Assembly: GCA_051418055.1 (NCBI GenBank)
Contig: JBPRGH010000007.1
Coordinates: forward strand, 62,001-126,000
Source: JBPRGH01 sp051418055
Lineage (GTDB): Bacteria > Bacteroidota > Bacteroidia > Cytophagales > Cyclobacteriaceae
Length of the DNA: 64,000 nucleotides
Reading direction: 5' to 3'
The translations under genes were made by a program, and so were the position numbers. Each line of letters begins with the position of its first letter. Position 1 is the stretch's first letter. The notes under the pieces were generated by a model. It searched no databases and was not told the origin of the DNA. It was given only the letters and a program-made list of their open reading frames with translations. Below are positions 1-9,578 of the stretch, piece after piece.

Positions 1-1102
1 CTATTTTACCCTCAATGCCCCTTTCGCCAAAACCGGGTGCCACTAATATCCCATCTATATTCCTTAATACGGAATCAACATTGTCTTCGGTTATATTTTC
101 CGAAGCAATCCATTCAATATTTACTTTACATTCATTGACCGCTCCGGCATGAATAAAAGCTTCAGCAATTGATTTATATGCATCAGGAAGTTCCACATAT
201 TTACCCACCAAGGCGATTTTTACCTCATCAGTAGGGTTTTTTAATTTACCTAAAAAACTTTTCCACTGATCCAGGTTAGGTTCAGTTTTAGTGGTAATTT
301 TTAGTTTTGAAAGCACCCGTTCATCAAGCTTTTCTTTACGCATAAGAAGCGGTACATCGTATATTGTCTCCGCATCCAGTGCTTCTATAACCGAATTTAT
401 ATGTACGTTACAGAATAAGGCAAGTTTTTTCCGTATATCCATCGGCAGCCTGTGCTCTGAGCGGCATACCAAAATATCCGGCTGGATACCAGCTTCCAGC
501 AGCTGCTTAACGGAATGCTGCGTAGGCTTCGTTTTAAGCTCTTTTGCAGCACTCAAATATGGTATGAGGGTTAAATGGATAACAAGGTAATTATTAGGTC
601 CAAGATCCCATTTCACCTGTCTAACCGCCTCTATAAAAGGCAGCGATTCAATATCACCAACACATCCTCCTATTTCTGTAATCACAAAATCATATTCACC
701 ACTCTCACCAAGCTGATATATGTTTCTTTTAATTTCATCAGTAATGTGCGGGATCACCTGAACAGTTTTTCCCAGATACTCACCCTTGCGTTCTTTTGTA
801 ATAACTGTATTATAGATCCTTCCGGTGGTAACATTATTAGCCTGTGAGGTAGGTGTATTTAAAAACCGCTCGTAATGCCCCAGATCAAGGTCAGTCTCTG
901 CGCCATCATCCGTAACAAAACATTCTCCATGTTCATAAGGATTCAACGTGCCCGGATCAATATTAATATAAGGATCAAATTTCTGGATGGTAACCTTATA
1001 GCCTTTAGCCTGCAGCAGCTTACCCAGGGATGCCGATATGATACCTTTACCTAAAGATGACGTTACCCCTCCGGTAACAAAAATGTATTTAGCTGAAGCC
1101 AT
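1..1102 (-). CDS. pyrG: CTP synthase, partial (C-terminus beyond window)
   Basis: CTP synthase makes CTP from UTP, ATP and glutamine in the cytoplasm, the last step of pyrimidine nucleotide synthesis. Reading the minus strand from the ATG at 1102 gives about 367 residues beginning MASAKYIFVTGG, followed by the family's SLGKG loop, a DPYINIDPGTL stretch and an EIGGCVGDIES stretch, all typical of the synthetase domain. The protein then enters the class I glutamine amidotransferase domain (ILVAPGFGERG) and is cut by the window edge; the family is usually about 540 residues, so roughly a third is missing. The start is supported by an AGGAGT ribosome-binding site and an upstream -7 box. It is divergent from the PKD gene. 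Very sure. Confidence 0.97.
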   Translation of the reverse strand, partial: MASAKYIFVTGGVTSSLGKGIISASLGKLLQAKGYKVTIQKFDPYINIDPGTLNPYEHGECFVTDDGAETDLDLGHYERFLNTPTSQANNVTTGRIYNTVITKERKGEYLGKTVQVIPHITDEIKRNIYQLGESGEYDFVITEIGGCVGDIESLPFIEAVRQVKWDLGPNNYLVIHLTLIPYLSAAKELKTKPTQHSVKQLLEAGIQPDILVCRSEHRLPMDIRKKLALFCNVHINSVIEALDAETIYDVPLLMRKEKLDERVLSKLKITTKTEPNLDQWKSFLGKLKNPTDEVKIALVGKYVELPDAYKSIAEAFIHAGAVNECKVNIEWIASENITEDNVDSVLRNIDGILVAPGFGERGIEGKI

Positions 1103-1137
1103 AAGTTACTCCTAATTCATCATTAACTTATGGGGTG

Positions 1138-1145
1138 CAAAGGTA
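1138..1145 (-). promoter_or_regulatory. Bacteroidota -7 promoter box for pyrG
   Basis: On the minus strand the octamer TACCTTTG followed by CACC matches the TAnnTTTG -7 element of Bacteroidota housekeeping promoters. It lies about 35 bases before the pyrG ATG. I do not see a clear -33 TTG at the usual spacing. Confidence 0.55.
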
Positions 1146-1335
1146 ACAGATTAGGGCTCATTATTTATATATACTGGAAAATTTTTCAGGCTTATCTTCT
1201 GCATGTGATTCGCAGCTAATAAAAGCAACTTGTCAGCACATAACTACCACTAATCGAAACTATAAGGAAAAAACAGGTTTTTTGGGGTTATTTCGCAGAT
1301 TGAGAGCGTATTAAAGATGTAAAAAGAGCATCCTA

Positions 1336-4300
1336 ATGGGAAAGTATTGTAGAGAAGGTATATGTTTTTTAATTCTATTTCTAATCATTGCTGCCTCAAA
1401 TGTGTCACAGGCACAGTGTTCCAACTCTGATATATTAGAACCAGGATTTAAATTTCTTACCAGCAGCCGTGGCTGTGCACCATTTACAGTACAGATCCAA
1501 ACCGAATATCTGGCTTCTACTTCTGGTACTGTATATTATATTGATTGGGGGGACGGTACAGCCGAAGAGCAGTACGTTCAAACAGGAACTGATGGTGTTA
1601 TCCTGGAACATATTTACCCTAACTCACCAATTGAATGTGGTTATGATATTATTATTGATGCCTCCAATGAATGTAACCCTCGGGGATCAGTTACCCCTGT
1701 AGAAACACAGGTTATTGTATGGACGAATGATGTAATTAATATTAACCCACAGACTTTTCGCGTTTGCCAGGGTTTTGCTACGGAATTACAATTTAATGAT
1801 AACAGCGACTGGAACTGTTTTCCGCGTGACACAAGAGAAAATGACGTCTCCAGATGGATACAATGGATCTATGGTACCGGAGACGGTGCTATTCGAATAC
1901 CTGGCATTCAGGTAAATGGTATATCTCCCGGCACTTATCCATATAATGACCCTGACCCTGCTTACAATCCATTATATCCTGTACTGGCGCCCGGTGAAGT
2001 ATCTCTTCCAATTCAGGTCCCAGCCACTGCCCAAACAGATATAGGTAAAGAATTTGAAATAACTCTAAAGAACTGGAATCAGTGTAACCCTTATGATAAT
2101 GACATTAAGGATGGTGACCCTTTTAACCCTGTAAACGGTGACTTTGTGAATGGGGACAACTCTCCAATTGTGACTAACGCAAAAATTGTCATTGTTGAAT
2201 CACCTGAACCCGATTTTCAAACACGGGCGGGAGATGCTTCAGGAGCTATTCAAAATACATTTTGTATAGATGATCTGATTTATTTTGAAAATTTAACACC
2301 TTCGATATCAGGAGCTGATTTTGCGTATACCTGGGAGTTTTATAATAATGATACAGGTACAGGTGTTCCGGTAAAAACTGCAAATAATAAAAACCCTACT
2401 TATAGCTTTTCAACATCGGGTGTAAAGGTTGTCAGGCTTTTAGTAAAGGATAATAATGCTGCCGGTAATTGTCTGGCTGTAATCGAATACCAGGTTTTTA
2501 TTTCTCCTTTGCTTCAGGCAGCTATAGAAGTAACCGATATTAATAACAATAGTATTAATACAGATTTTTGTCAGTCTACTGATGGGTCACAGCTGTTTGA
2601 TGTAAGGTTCCACGATGTGTCATATGGAACAGTAACTTCAGATATCCGCTGGCGGTGGGAGTTTTATGATCAAAATGGCACAATCATTAGGCAAGAACCT
2701 TCAGGCGGAGGTTATTCCTCCTCTTCTATCGGACCTTTTGATATGCAGTATCAGCAGCAGGGAAATTACCTGGTGAGGCTTATTGTTCTTGATGAAGCAA
2801 CAGGTTGTTTTTCTGTTGATTCTGCATTTGTTAAAATAAATATCAATCCTACAGCTGATTTCTCAAGTGAGGGAGTTTGCCTGGGGGATCCTATGCAATT
2901 TAATGATCTTTCTACTGCAAACAGCTCTTCCCCTATTACTTTGTGGGAATACGACATTAATAATGATGGAATCACAGATACAACTTTTTCTTCTTCCACC
3001 AATTGGAGCTATAAGTTTGATAGTGCTGGGAATTATACCGTTAAACTTACTGTAACAAGTGATAATGGTTGCAGCAATTCTATTGAGAAACCAGTAGATG
3101 TAAAATCATTACCAGATGCTGTTTTTACTTCAGATAAAACTTCGGGTTGTAGTGAGCTGGAGGTTAATCTCACAAATACCAGCTGGAATCAATCTCTTCC
3201 GGTTGCTTATTACGAATGGCGTATTAATTCAGGTAGTGGCTTTATAGCTGACAGCACTCAATCTCCTTCCGATACCTCACTAAATGGTGAGTATTTAAAG
3301 ACATTTACCAATACAACTTCATCGGATAAGGATTATCAGGTACTTTTATTTGCAAAAGCAGAAAATGGGTGTGAGAATATTAGTGACACCATAGCTGTTA
3401 CCGTCACTCCGGGAGCATCATCAGGATTCTTATATACTAATTATTCACCATTTAACAATAATTGTTCTCCACAGGAAATAGGTTTTGCTGTAGATCAGAA
3501 AACCCAGGATCTTGCGCCTGATGATTACACATGGATTGTCACCACTTCTGATACTGTTATCCATCAGGAAAGTACAGGAACAACACCATCCTTTTCATAT
3601 GTTTTTGAAAATTCAACCAATTCGACACAGGATTTTGAAGTTACATTACAAACTTCCCTAAACTCCTCCTGCTCCTCTGACAGCACATTGCGGATTAAAA
3701 TTAATCCAGTACCCGATGCTTCTTTTACTGTTGATACGCTTAAAGTCAATTGTGAGCAGATGCAGTTACATTTTGAAGCCAATCAAAAAGGTTTATCCGA
3801 CTATAACTGGAAAATGAGTGCAGAAAATACTACTATATTTTCTCAGGAGAGCTCACAGGATAATTTTACTTACTTATTCGATAAGGTTAATTCTGATATA
3901 GAAATAAAAATAAGCCTTACCACAACTAATATGGCTAATTGTATAAGTGAAGCTTATTATGACAGTCTCACAATTCCTCAAAAAAACAATTTTTCGGCAT
4001 CATTTGAGGTGACCCCAACAGAGACTTCATTGCCTGATGCTATTGTTTCAATTACGAATACCTCTACCACAGGAGATTGGCAATATCTATGGGATTTTGG
4101 TGATGGCACAACAAGTACAGATCCGAATATTACTTCACATACTTACTCAAAATCCGGCACTTATCTCATACAGCTGACACTTTCAGATGGCACCTGTGAA
4201 AAATCATTTAGCCAGTCTGTCAAAGTCACTTCACCTCCTCCGGTTGCAGATTTTGAATATACTCCTGAAGCAGGCTGTTTACCACTAAAGGTTACCTTCT

Positions 4301-5016
4301 CTAATCTCTCGGAATTTGCTGATCAATTCCTATGGGAATTTGGTGATGGTGATACTTCTACCTTGGAAAATCCTGTCCATACCTATACAACGCCGGGCAC
4401 ATATAGCGTAAAGCTTACGGCCTCGAATGATGGCGCTAATGATATTATATTCAAACAGGATATTATAACCGTACACGAACAGCCTGTTGCATTTTTTGAT
4501 GTCCGTCCGGATCTTGTATACATACCTGATATGCCGATATATACAAATAATCTTAGTGAGGGAGCCCTTAGCTATATTTGGGATTTTGGAGATGGCAATA
4601 GCAGCGAAGAATTTGAACCAACACATTATTATACACAACCCGGACAGTTTGATATTACTCTAAAAGCTTATAATGATTTTTGCTATGATAGCATGACTAT
4701 CCGTGGAGCCGTTACGGCAAGGGAATCAGGAAGAGTCTTAATTCCAAATGCATTCACTCCTAACAGGAGCGGTCCCGGGTCTGCAGGGTCTGGTGAAAAC
4801 GATATATTCCTGCCTTTGCTTGCAAATGTGTCTGAATTTAAACTTCAGGTCTTCAATCGATGGGGCGAATTGCTCTTTGAAGGCTACAACAGAGGGTGGG
4901 ATGGTTATTATAATGGCAGGCTATCTCCACAAGATGTTTATGTCTATAAGCTGGAAATAACATTCAACAATGGAGATCAAACAACAAAAGTCGGGGACGT
5001 TAATCTGATAAGGTGA
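1336..5016 (+). CDS. Secreted PKD-repeat protein with type IX (type B) C-terminal sorting domain
   Basis: A 1226-residue exported protein, probably a surface adhesin or structural protein. Residues 1-27 form a signal peptide ending SQA-Q. The body is a run of PKD-like beta-sandwich repeats; the clearest carry WDFGDG or WEFGDG near residues 919, 1000 and 1081, with a diverged IDWGDG copy near 68. From about residue 1134 to the end it carries the gliding-motility-associated C-terminal domain (IPNAFTPN, then FNRWGELLFEG and a final KVGDVNLIR), the type B signal used by the type IX secretion system. The stop overlaps the start of the PorP/SprF gene downstream, the usual partner of such cargo. The ligand is unknown. 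Confidence 0.93.
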   Translation: MGKYCREGICFLILFLIIAASNVSQAQCSNSDILEPGFKFLTSSRGCAPFTVQIQTEYLASTSGTVYYIDWGDGTAEEQYVQTGTDGVILEHIYPNSPIECGYDIIIDASNECNPRGSVTPVETQVIVWTNDVININPQTFRVCQGFATELQFNDNSDWNCFPRDTRENDVSRWIQWIYGTGDGAIRIPGIQVNGISPGTYPYNDPDPAYNPLYPVLAPGEVSLPIQVPATAQTDIGKEFEITLKNWNQCNPYDNDIKDGDPFNPVNGDFVNGDNSPIVTNAKIVIVESPEPDFQTRAGDASGAIQNTFCIDDLIYFENLTPSISGADFAYTWEFYNNDTGTGVPVKTANNKNPTYSFSTSGVKVVRLLVKDNNAAGNCLAVIEYQVFISPLLQAAIEVTDINNNSINTDFCQSTDGSQLFDVRFHDVSYGTVTSDIRWRWEFYDQNGTIIRQEPSGGGYSSSSIGPFDMQYQQQGNYLVRLIVLDEATGCFSVDSAFVKININPTADFSSEGVCLGDPMQFNDLSTANSSSPITLWEYDINNDGITDTTFSSSTNWSYKFDSAGNYTVKLTVTSDNGCSNSIEKPVDVKSLPDAVFTSDKTSGCSELEVNLTNTSWNQSLPVAYYEWRINSGSGFIADSTQSPSDTSLNGEYLKTFTNTTSSDKDYQVLLFAKAENGCENISDTIAVTVTPGASSGFLYTNYSPFNNNCSPQEIGFAVDQKTQDLAPDDYTWIVTTSDTVIHQESTGTTPSFSYVFENSTNSTQDFEVTLQTSLNSSCSSDSTLRIKINPVPDASFTVDTLKVNCEQMQLHFEANQKGLSDYNWKMSAENTTIFSQESSQDNFTYLFDKVNSDIEIKISLTTTNMANCISEAYYDSLTIPQKNNFSASFEVTPTETSLPDAIVSITNTSTTGDWQYLWDFGDGTTSTDPNITSHTYSKSGTYLIQLTLSDGTCEKSFSQSVKVTSPPPVADFEYTPEAGCLPLKVTFSNLSEFADQFLWEFGDGDTSTLENPVHTYTTPGTYSVKLTASNDGANDIIFKQDIITVHEQPVAFFDVRPDLVYIPDMPIYTNNLSEGALSYIWDFGDGNSSEEFEPTHYYTQPGQFDITLKAYNDFCYDSMTIRGAVTARESGRVLIPNAFTPNRSGPGSAGSGENDIFLPLLANVSEFKLQVFNRWGELLFEGYNRGWDGYYNGRLSPQDVYVYKLEITFNNGDQTTKVGDVNLIR

Positions 5017-6035
5017 TGAAGAAATTTATACTATATATTTTATTGCTGGTTTCCACTGCTGCAGTGAGCCAGGATATGCAGTTTTCCCAATATTATGGAT
5101 CACCTTTATATTTAAATCCGGCATTTACCGGAACAGCGCCAGATCACAGGTTGACCTTAACACATCGTAACCAGTGGCCACAAATAGGCAATGGATTTGT
5201 CAGTTATGCCTTTTCCTATGATTATAATATGTCAGATCTAAGGAGTGGTTTTGGAATACTTGTGTCTACAGATAAAGCCGGATCAGCAGGTTTGCGCTCT
5301 ACACATGCCGCCTTTAATTATGCATATAAAGTTAAACTCTCTAGCAATTGGATGTTCACCCCCGGATTATACTTTGCCTATAACCGCCGGCATCTTGATT
5401 ATTCAAAACTTGTATTTGGAGACCAGCTGGAATTTGATGACCGAGGTGAGGTCATAACACGGGACCTTGAGATATTGAATAACCTTACTGATGTGCAGTA
5501 TTTTGATGCCGGAGTCGGGGGATTAATTTATAACAGAAAATTTTGGTGGGGGTTTTCCGCTCATCACCTTAACCGGCCAAACCAATCGATGCTTGGAGAG
5601 GAAAGCAGGTGGCCGGTTAAATACTCCTTTCATGGTGGTGTCCAGATCCCGCTTTATCACGGGCTTAAGAAAAGGAGTAGAGTTAGCAGCATTGCTCCTT
5701 CATTTAATTATAAAAAGCAGGGTGAGTTTGATCAGCTGGATGTGGGCCTTCATTTTCTTTACGATCCAATCATGCTTGGATTATGGTATCGAGGAGTGCC
5801 TATCCAACAGAATATAAACGACCGGGTTAGCCAGGATGCGATCGTTATTATAATGGGGGTAAAATTAAAAGATATGGAAATTGGTTACAGTTATGATTTT
5901 ACCACTTCCGAATTAAGCAGTGTTTCAGGTGGGGCACATGAGATTTCCATTAAATATGAATTTAGTACTGTAGGGCGAAATAAAGTCAAACGGAAAGATA
6001 AATTTATACCCTGCCCTACCTTCATTCAGCATTAA
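5016..6035 (+). CDS. PorP/SprF family type IX secretion outer-membrane protein
   Basis: About 339 residues, with a signal peptide (MKKFILYILLLVSTAAVSQ) and the family opening QDMQFSQYYGSPLYLNPAFTG, which identifies the PorP/SprF family of outer-membrane beta-barrels. Members help secrete or anchor type B C-terminal-domain cargo delivered by the type IX system. The ATG at 5016 overlaps the TGA of the PKD gene (TGATG), so the two are translationally coupled and this copy is probably dedicated to that cargo. A GTG at 5013 would add one residue. The sequence does not show whether this is the general gliding SprF or a cargo-specific paralogue; the coupling favours the latter. Confidence 0.92.
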   Translation: MKKFILYILLLVSTAAVSQDMQFSQYYGSPLYLNPAFTGTAPDHRLTLTHRNQWPQIGNGFVSYAFSYDYNMSDLRSGFGILVSTDKAGSAGLRSTHAAFNYAYKVKLSSNWMFTPGLYFAYNRRHLDYSKLVFGDQLEFDDRGEVITRDLEILNNLTDVQYFDAGVGGLIYNRKFWWGFSAHHLNRPNQSMLGEESRWPVKYSFHGGVQIPLYHGLKKRSRVSSIAPSFNYKKQGEFDQLDVGLHFLYDPIMLGLWYRGVPIQQNINDRVSQDAIVIIMGVKLKDMEIGYSYDFTTSELSSVSGGAHEISIKYEFSTVGRNKVKRKDKFIPCPTFIQH

Positions 6036-6037
6036 AC

Positions 6038-6068
6038 TTGTTGCCAGCTTTTTATTGCGTTAACTTTG
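6038..6068 (+). promoter_or_regulatory. Bacteroidota-type promoter upstream of the CCA-adding enzyme gene
   Basis: TTG at 6038-6040 and TAACTTTG at 6061-6068 are separated by 20 bases, matching the -33/-7 architecture of Bacteroidota sigma-ABfr promoters. The ATG follows 14 bases after the -7 box, so the leader would be very short. Confidence 0.65.
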
Positions 6069-6081
6069 TGCCCCTTAACAG

Positions 6082-7515
6082 ATGGGCAGAATGAACCTCG
6101 CAAGCGAACTACAGGATAATCTTTTTAAAACTATTGGCAAAGCTGCCGATAAGCTGAATTTTGAAGCCTATGTTGTAGGAGGCTATGTACGCGATATTTT
6201 GCTAAAAAGACCCAGTAAAGATATTGACTTCGTATGTGTAGGAAGCGGAATTGAATGGGCACAGCAGGTTGCCAAAGATCTGGGCAAAGCTAAGGTTAAT
6301 ATCTTTAAAAGTTTTGGTACGGCCCAGGTAAAGCATAAAGATTGGGAATTGGAGTTTGTAGGCGCCCGTAAAGAATCCTATCGTGCTGAAAGCCGTAAGC
6401 CAGTTGTAGAAGATGGTACTCTTGAAGATGATCAAAAGCGAAGGGATTTTACTATTAATGCACTGGCCATAAATCTTAATAAGGATAATTTTGGTGAGCT
6501 TATAGATCCTTTTGATGGTATAAAGGATCTAAACAGCCGTCTTATAAAAACCCCATTGGAGCCGGGATCAACCTTTTCTGATGACCCTCTCCGAATGATG
6601 CGGGCAGTCCGCTTTGCCGCACAACTTAATTTTGATATAGAAGCTGATACTTTTACAGGTATCATAGAGCATTCGGAGAGAATTAGAATTATATCCCAGG
6701 AGCGGATCACTGATGAATTAAATAAGATTATCCTGTCAGAAACCCCTTCATATGGATTTAAATTATTATATCATGCAAAGCTGCTGGATATAATTTTTCC
6801 TGAACTTGTAGAACTGCAGGGAGCGGAAACAAAAGACGGCAAGGGCCATAAAGATAATTTTTATCACACACTTCAGGTACTTGATAATGTTGCTGAACGA
6901 TCTGATGACCTATGGCTTCGCTGGGCAGCAATTTTACATGATATAGCAAAACCGGCAACCAAAAGATTTGATAAAAAAGCAGGCTGGACCTTCCATGGTC
7001 ATGAGGACAAAGGCGCACGTATGGTACCTGGTATTTTTAAAAAGCTTAAGCTTCCCATGGGTGAACCTATGAAGAAGGTACAGAAGCTTGTAAAACTGCA
7101 TTTAAGGCCTATTGCACTTGTAAAAGATACTGTTACTGACACAGCAATAAGACGGCTTCTTTATGAAGCAGGTGATGATGTGGATGACCTGATGAACCTT
7201 TGTAAAGCTGATGTTACCTCTAAGAATCATGCTAAGGTGAAGCGTTATATCTCCAACTTTAAAAAAGTGGAGGAAAAAATGAAGGAGGTTGAGGAAAAAG
7301 ATAAAATTCGTAATTTCCAACCTCCTGTTGATGGAGAAGAAATAATGCGGGTATTTAATATTGGACCTGGCAAGATTATTGGTGAACTGAAAGAAGAAAT
7401 AAAAGAAGCTATCTTAGAGGGTAAAATCAGTAATAACTATCAGGAAGCATATCTGTACATGCTCGATATAGCAAAGAAAAAAGGATTAGAAAAACCTAAT
7501 AATAACAATTCATGA
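6082..7515 (+). CDS. cca: tRNA nucleotidyltransferase / poly(A) polymerase family protein with HD domain
   Basis: A 477-residue class II nucleotidyltransferase, most likely the CCA-adding enzyme that completes or repairs tRNA 3' ends in the cytoplasm. The N-terminus has the signature VVGGYVRD (about residues 31-38) followed by KDIDF, whose D47 and D49 should bind the catalytic metals. The RRDFTINALA segment of the head domain follows. Near residue 285 the LHDIAKP motif marks an HD phosphohydrolase domain, typical of bacterial CCA enzymes. Translation could also begin at the ATG three codons in. The stop overlaps the start of the next gene (ATGA). Separate A-adding or poly(A) activity cannot be excluded from sequence alone. 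Confidence 0.9.
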   Translation: MGRMNLASELQDNLFKTIGKAADKLNFEAYVVGGYVRDILLKRPSKDIDFVCVGSGIEWAQQVAKDLGKAKVNIFKSFGTAQVKHKDWELEFVGARKESYRAESRKPVVEDGTLEDDQKRRDFTINALAINLNKDNFGELIDPFDGIKDLNSRLIKTPLEPGSTFSDDPLRMMRAVRFAAQLNFDIEADTFTGIIEHSERIRIISQERITDELNKIILSETPSYGFKLLYHAKLLDIIFPELVELQGAETKDGKGHKDNFYHTLQVLDNVAERSDDLWLRWAAILHDIAKPATKRFDKKAGWTFHGHEDKGARMVPGIFKKLKLPMGEPMKKVQKLVKLHLRPIALVKDTVTDTAIRRLLYEAGDDVDDLMNLCKADVTSKNHAKVKRYISNFKKVEEKMKEVEEKDKIRNFQPPVDGEEIMRVFNIGPGKIIGELKEEIKEAILEGKISNNYQEAYLYMLDIAKKKGLEKPNNNNS

Positions 7516-8192
7516 AAAAAATAGTCATCATTGCATTGCTCTTTATAGGAGTTGAAGAAGCATATGCACAGGAGGAGTTAACTGCCACTCAACATTATTC
7601 ACAGATCTATCAGCGCGCCCTAAGGTATAATGATATAAGTGCCGCCAAGAATGCATTATATAATCTGGTGAGTATGTATCCGCAGAATGATTCACTTTTA
7701 TATTCTTTATCTGTAATATATTTTCAGACACAACAATATGCATCAGCTGCTCTTACGGCTCGGGATGTACTTACTTTAAATCCTAATAATATCGGGGCAA
7801 TTGAATTAAGCGCTATTAGCTTTGAAAATATAGGTGCCCAGGAAAAAGCCATTGAAGCTTATGAAAATCTGTATCTACAAACCGACGATTACCAGGCACT
7901 ATATAAAATGGCTTTTTTACAATATGAGGCTGATAAATTAGATCAGGCTTTAACAAATGCCGATATACTATTAAATAGAAAAGAATCGGCAGAACTTACA
8001 GTTACTTTTACAGGACCAGATAAACAGCCAAAAGATTACCCTATAAAAGCTGCTATTTTTAATCTTAAAGGTTTAATAGCAAAGGAGCAGGGAAAGACAG
8101 AGGAGGCAAGGAATTTTTTCAATCAGGCATTAGAGATCTCTCCTGAATTTACCATGGCAAAAGAAAATCTTAATGAATTAAGTACTAAGTAA
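7512..8192 (+). CDS. Exported tetratricopeptide-repeat protein
   Basis: 226 residues with a signal peptide (MKKIVIIALLFIGVEEAYA) and helical TPR units through the rest, including a C-terminal unit reading GLIAKEQGKTEEARNFFNQA. TPR proteins are protein-protein scaffolds, and the signal peptide places this one in the periplasm or at the outer membrane. No catalytic domain is visible. It overlaps the preceding nucleotidyltransferase gene by four bases, so the pair is co-transcribed, though a functional link is not obvious. Transcription ends at a strong hairpin just downstream. The specific partner is unknown. Confidence 0.8.
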   Translation: MKKIVIIALLFIGVEEAYAQEELTATQHYSQIYQRALRYNDISAAKNALYNLVSMYPQNDSLLYSLSVIYFQTQQYASAALTARDVLTLNPNNIGAIELSAISFENIGAQEKAIEAYENLYLQTDDYQALYKMAFLQYEADKLDQALTNADILLNRKESAELTVTFTGPDKQPKDYPIKAAIFNLKGLIAKEQGKTEEARNFFNQALEISPEFTMAKENLNELSTK

Positions 8193-8217
8193 AAATTTAA
8201 TTCACTGCACAAAATAA

Positions 8218-8252
8218 GGGCTCAAAAACTAATGTTTTTGAGCCCTTTTCTT
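8218..8252. terminator. Bidirectional rho-independent terminator
   Basis: A perfect 12-bp stem (GGGCTCAAAAAC / GTTTTTGAGCCC, 4-base loop) is followed by TTTTCTT on the plus strand and a T-rich tract on the minus strand. It sits between the convergent TPR and amidohydrolase genes and can serve both. Confidence 0.9.
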
Positions 8253-8270
8253 ATTTTATTCACCCTTAAA

Positions 8271-9572
8271 TTATTGTCCCTTCAATCCTGGCTCACGATT
8301 TAAAAACTCCTCATATAATCTGGTATGACGGCTTTCCATCGGGATTTTCCACCCATCAATAAATACATGCTTTACATCTGTACTTGTTTCAAAGGGATCT
8401 CCATCAGCTATAAATAATGTTGCTTGTTTCCCTTTCTCTAAAGAACCCAATTTATCGCTTACATTAAATATTTCAGCAGGCACAATAGTGATAGCCTCGA
8501 GAGCTTCTTCTTTTGTCATTCCATATGCAGCTGCAAAGCCGGCATTATAAGGAAGGTTACGTACATTTTCTGATTCCATTGTACGAATAGCAACTTTAAC
8601 ACCGGCTTTTTTCATAATACCGGGATTTTCATATGCACGGCTAAACCTGTAATATTCTTTTGCCGGGATGCTAAGAACAGGTCCGACGATCACAGGGATT
8701 TTTGCTTCTGCCAATTCATCAGCTACACGCCAACCTTCGCTAACACCTGTAAAAATTGCATTGATCCCTCTTTCCTTTACCCATTCAATTGCAGCCTTTA
8801 TATCATTAGCTTTATCTACTTCAATCAGCAAAGGTTCTTTATCCCTATATACCGGTAATAGTGCCTCCATTTCGGGATAATAATCCAGTTCAACAGATGT
8901 ATTGCCTGCAGCAACTGCACTATCTATTTTATGATATTGCTTCACCTTTTCCCAGACATCACCGAGTTTTTTAATAGCTTCTTTGGTCGCTTTTTCTACT
9001 TCTTCATCTGTACGTCTGTCCCACCAGCCTCTGCGTCCTGCTGAGGGAAAATTCATAACAACGGCTGAAAAGCCTGCATACATTTGCTGGGGTGTATAGC
9101 CATGCAGGTTAATTAATGCCGCCGTACCGGAAAATAAACCTCCGGCTGGTACAGTTAAAACTGTTGTGACACCACTTACCCGTGTTACCGGGATGAGCAC
9201 GGAATTTGGATTAACAGCTGTTAATGCCCGCATATGCGGAATTACCTCCCCCACTTCATTATAATCCTGGGTTCTGGCTACAGATCCTATCTCAGTAAGA
9301 CCAAGTCTCGTTCCACTATCGATCATCCCCGGATAAATCTCTAAACCTGCACAGTCTATCACTTTAGCATCTGCAGGCACTGATAGATTGGTACCTATTG
9401 CATCGATCTTTCCATCCTTAATGATCAGCGTCCCATTTTCAATTGTACCATTTGTTATAGTGTTAATGGTAGCATTTGTTAATGCAAACGTTCCGGTTTC
9501 TCCCTTCGACTGAGCCCAAAGAGCCGTTATTGTCAAAGAAAATATTATTATTATTGAAAGTATATTCTTCAT
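8271..9572 (-). CDS. Exported amidohydrolase-fold protein lacking metal ligands (third gene of operon)
   Basis: 433 residues with a signal peptide (ending ALWAQ) and the amidohydrolase frame: an N-terminal beta-sandwich (IIKDGKIDAIG), a TIM barrel and a C-terminal segment (LGSLEKGKQATLFIADGDPF). The metal-binding HxH after the PG(M/F)ID turn is absent: the protein reads PGMIDSGTRLG. The later barrel histidines and the catalytic Asp seen in the neighbouring 452-residue paralogue are also replaced (IFTGVSEGW, AIRTMESENV). It is therefore probably non-catalytic or uses a different chemistry. It is last in a three-gene operon with 6-base gaps. Substrate unknown. Confidence 0.85.
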   Translation of the reverse strand: MKNILSIIIIFSLTITALWAQSKGETGTFALTNATINTITNGTIENGTLIIKDGKIDAIGTNLSVPADAKVIDCAGLEIYPGMIDSGTRLGLTEIGSVARTQDYNEVGEVIPHMRALTAVNPNSVLIPVTRVSGVTTVLTVPAGGLFSGTAALINLHGYTPQQMYAGFSAVVMNFPSAGRRGWWDRRTDEEVEKATKEAIKKLGDVWEKVKQYHKIDSAVAAGNTSVELDYYPEMEALLPVYRDKEPLLIEVDKANDIKAAIEWVKERGINAIFTGVSEGWRVADELAEAKIPVIVGPVLSIPAKEYYRFSRAYENPGIMKKAGVKVAIRTMESENVRNLPYNAGFAAAYGMTKEEALEAITIVPAEIFNVSDKLGSLEKGKQATLFIADGDPFETSTDVKHVFIDGWKIPMESRHTRLYEEFLNREPGLKGQ

Positions 9573-9578
9573 AATCAG

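Noticed and set aside
291..847. Two plus-strand ORFs of 99 and 90 residues
   Set aside because: They are antisense to the clearly conserved pyrG reading frame and show no family signature.
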